From positions 142,132 through 206,131 of the forward strand of contig NZ_JABGCL010000011.1 in the NCBI RefSeq assembly GCF_019800005.1: 64,000 bases of DNA. Reading direction: 5' to 3'. Origin of the DNA: Geminicoccus harenae (GTDB lineage Bacteria; Pseudomonadota; Alphaproteobacteria; Geminicoccales; Geminicoccaceae). A program made the position numbers and the translations under genes. A model generated the notes under the pieces. It was not told where the DNA came from. It was given only the letters and a program-made list of their open reading frames with translations, and did no database searches. Below, piece after piece: positions 63,876 to 64,000 of the stretch. Positions within the stretch are counted from its first letter, which is position 1, and each line of letters opens with the position of its first letter.

Positions 63876-64000
63876 ATGGCTCGTGTTCGAGGCGCGGCAA
63901 TGCTTGCCGCGGCTGTGCTGGCTTGCGCTCTGTTCTCTGCTGCCCCTGCCCCGGCTCAGGCCGCGGTCGATCTGGGCAGTGCCCCCATCGCCAACACTGG
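63876..64000 (+). CDS. Secreted protein, N-terminal fragment cut by window edge
   Basis: ATG 63876 with GAGG upstream opens a frame of at least 41 codons that begins with a clear signal peptide (MARVRGAAMLAAAVLACAL, cleavage near AQAA at about 29-30) followed by VDLGSAPIANT. The mature part is beyond the edge, so no function can be given. Confidence 0.7.
   Translation, partial: MARVRGAAMLAAAVLACALFSAAPAPAQAAVDLGSAPIANT

Overview
The window is chromosomal DNA of very high G+C content with dense, mostly operonic genes. It has no rRNA, tRNA, CRISPR array, transposase or phage gene that I can recognise. The gene families (YtfQ-type and CUT1 ABC importers, FCD-type GntR regulators, an HWE histidine kinase, a four-cysteine FNR protein, a SulP transporter with a small XRE regulator) fit an alphaproteobacterium, probably of the Rhodospirillales/Geminicoccales kind. 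The species cannot be named from this sequence.

Left part (1-10261): a leftward operon carries an amidohydrolase, a MIP18/DUF59 protein, glyoxalase I, a solute-binding protein, two permeases, a DUF2160-like small membrane protein and two ABC ATPases (the last cut by the window edge). It is divergent from an FAD-linked D-2-hydroxyacid dehydrogenase, an FCD-type GntR regulator and an SDR protein. A GntR-type palindrome lies in the shared promoter region. The set suggests uptake of a polyol or similar compound coupled to methylglyoxal/D-lactate handling.

10268-17358: an oxygen-response group. An FNR-type regulator gene lies near a perfect FNR box. On one side of the box are a 39-residue CydX-like gene and hemN, translationally coupled by a GTGA overlap. 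On the other side is an unknown membrane protein. Then come an XRE regulator with a SulP transporter, and a GH15 glycosidase.

17456-27365: a seven-gene Wsp-like chemosensory operon (CheW, CheR-TPR, CheW, MCP, CheA-REC, CheB, hybrid kinase). A PleD-like double receiver fused to a histidine kinase, receiver and Hpt sits where WspR would be.

27602-34280: an FCD regulator divergent from a complete YtfQ/YtfR/YtfT/YjfF-like sugar importer and an enolase-superfamily sugar-acid dehydratase. A REPIN-like inverted pair follows at 34324-34466.

35017-53080: HWE kinase with a receiver, M16 protease, alcohol dehydrogenase with a Gfo/Idh/MocA oxidoreductase, Mpg glycosylase, an MscS channel fused to a cyclic-nucleotide-binding domain, Cfa, AzlCD, and a small ABM/SnoaL/hydrolase group. 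The SnoaL ribosome-binding site and start codon lie inside a perfect 13-bp inverted repeat. A GT39-like protein, an SDR and a YtcJ-type amidohydrolase follow.

53262-64000: a CUT1 importer without its ATPase, a PAS-PAS kinase lacking a normal start codon, a PL14-like secreted protein, an HD phosphohydrolase, an alpha/beta hydrolase, a DMT exporter, a small cyclic-nucleotide-binding protein, and a right end of lower G+C with a 52-residue ORF and a cut secreted-protein gene.
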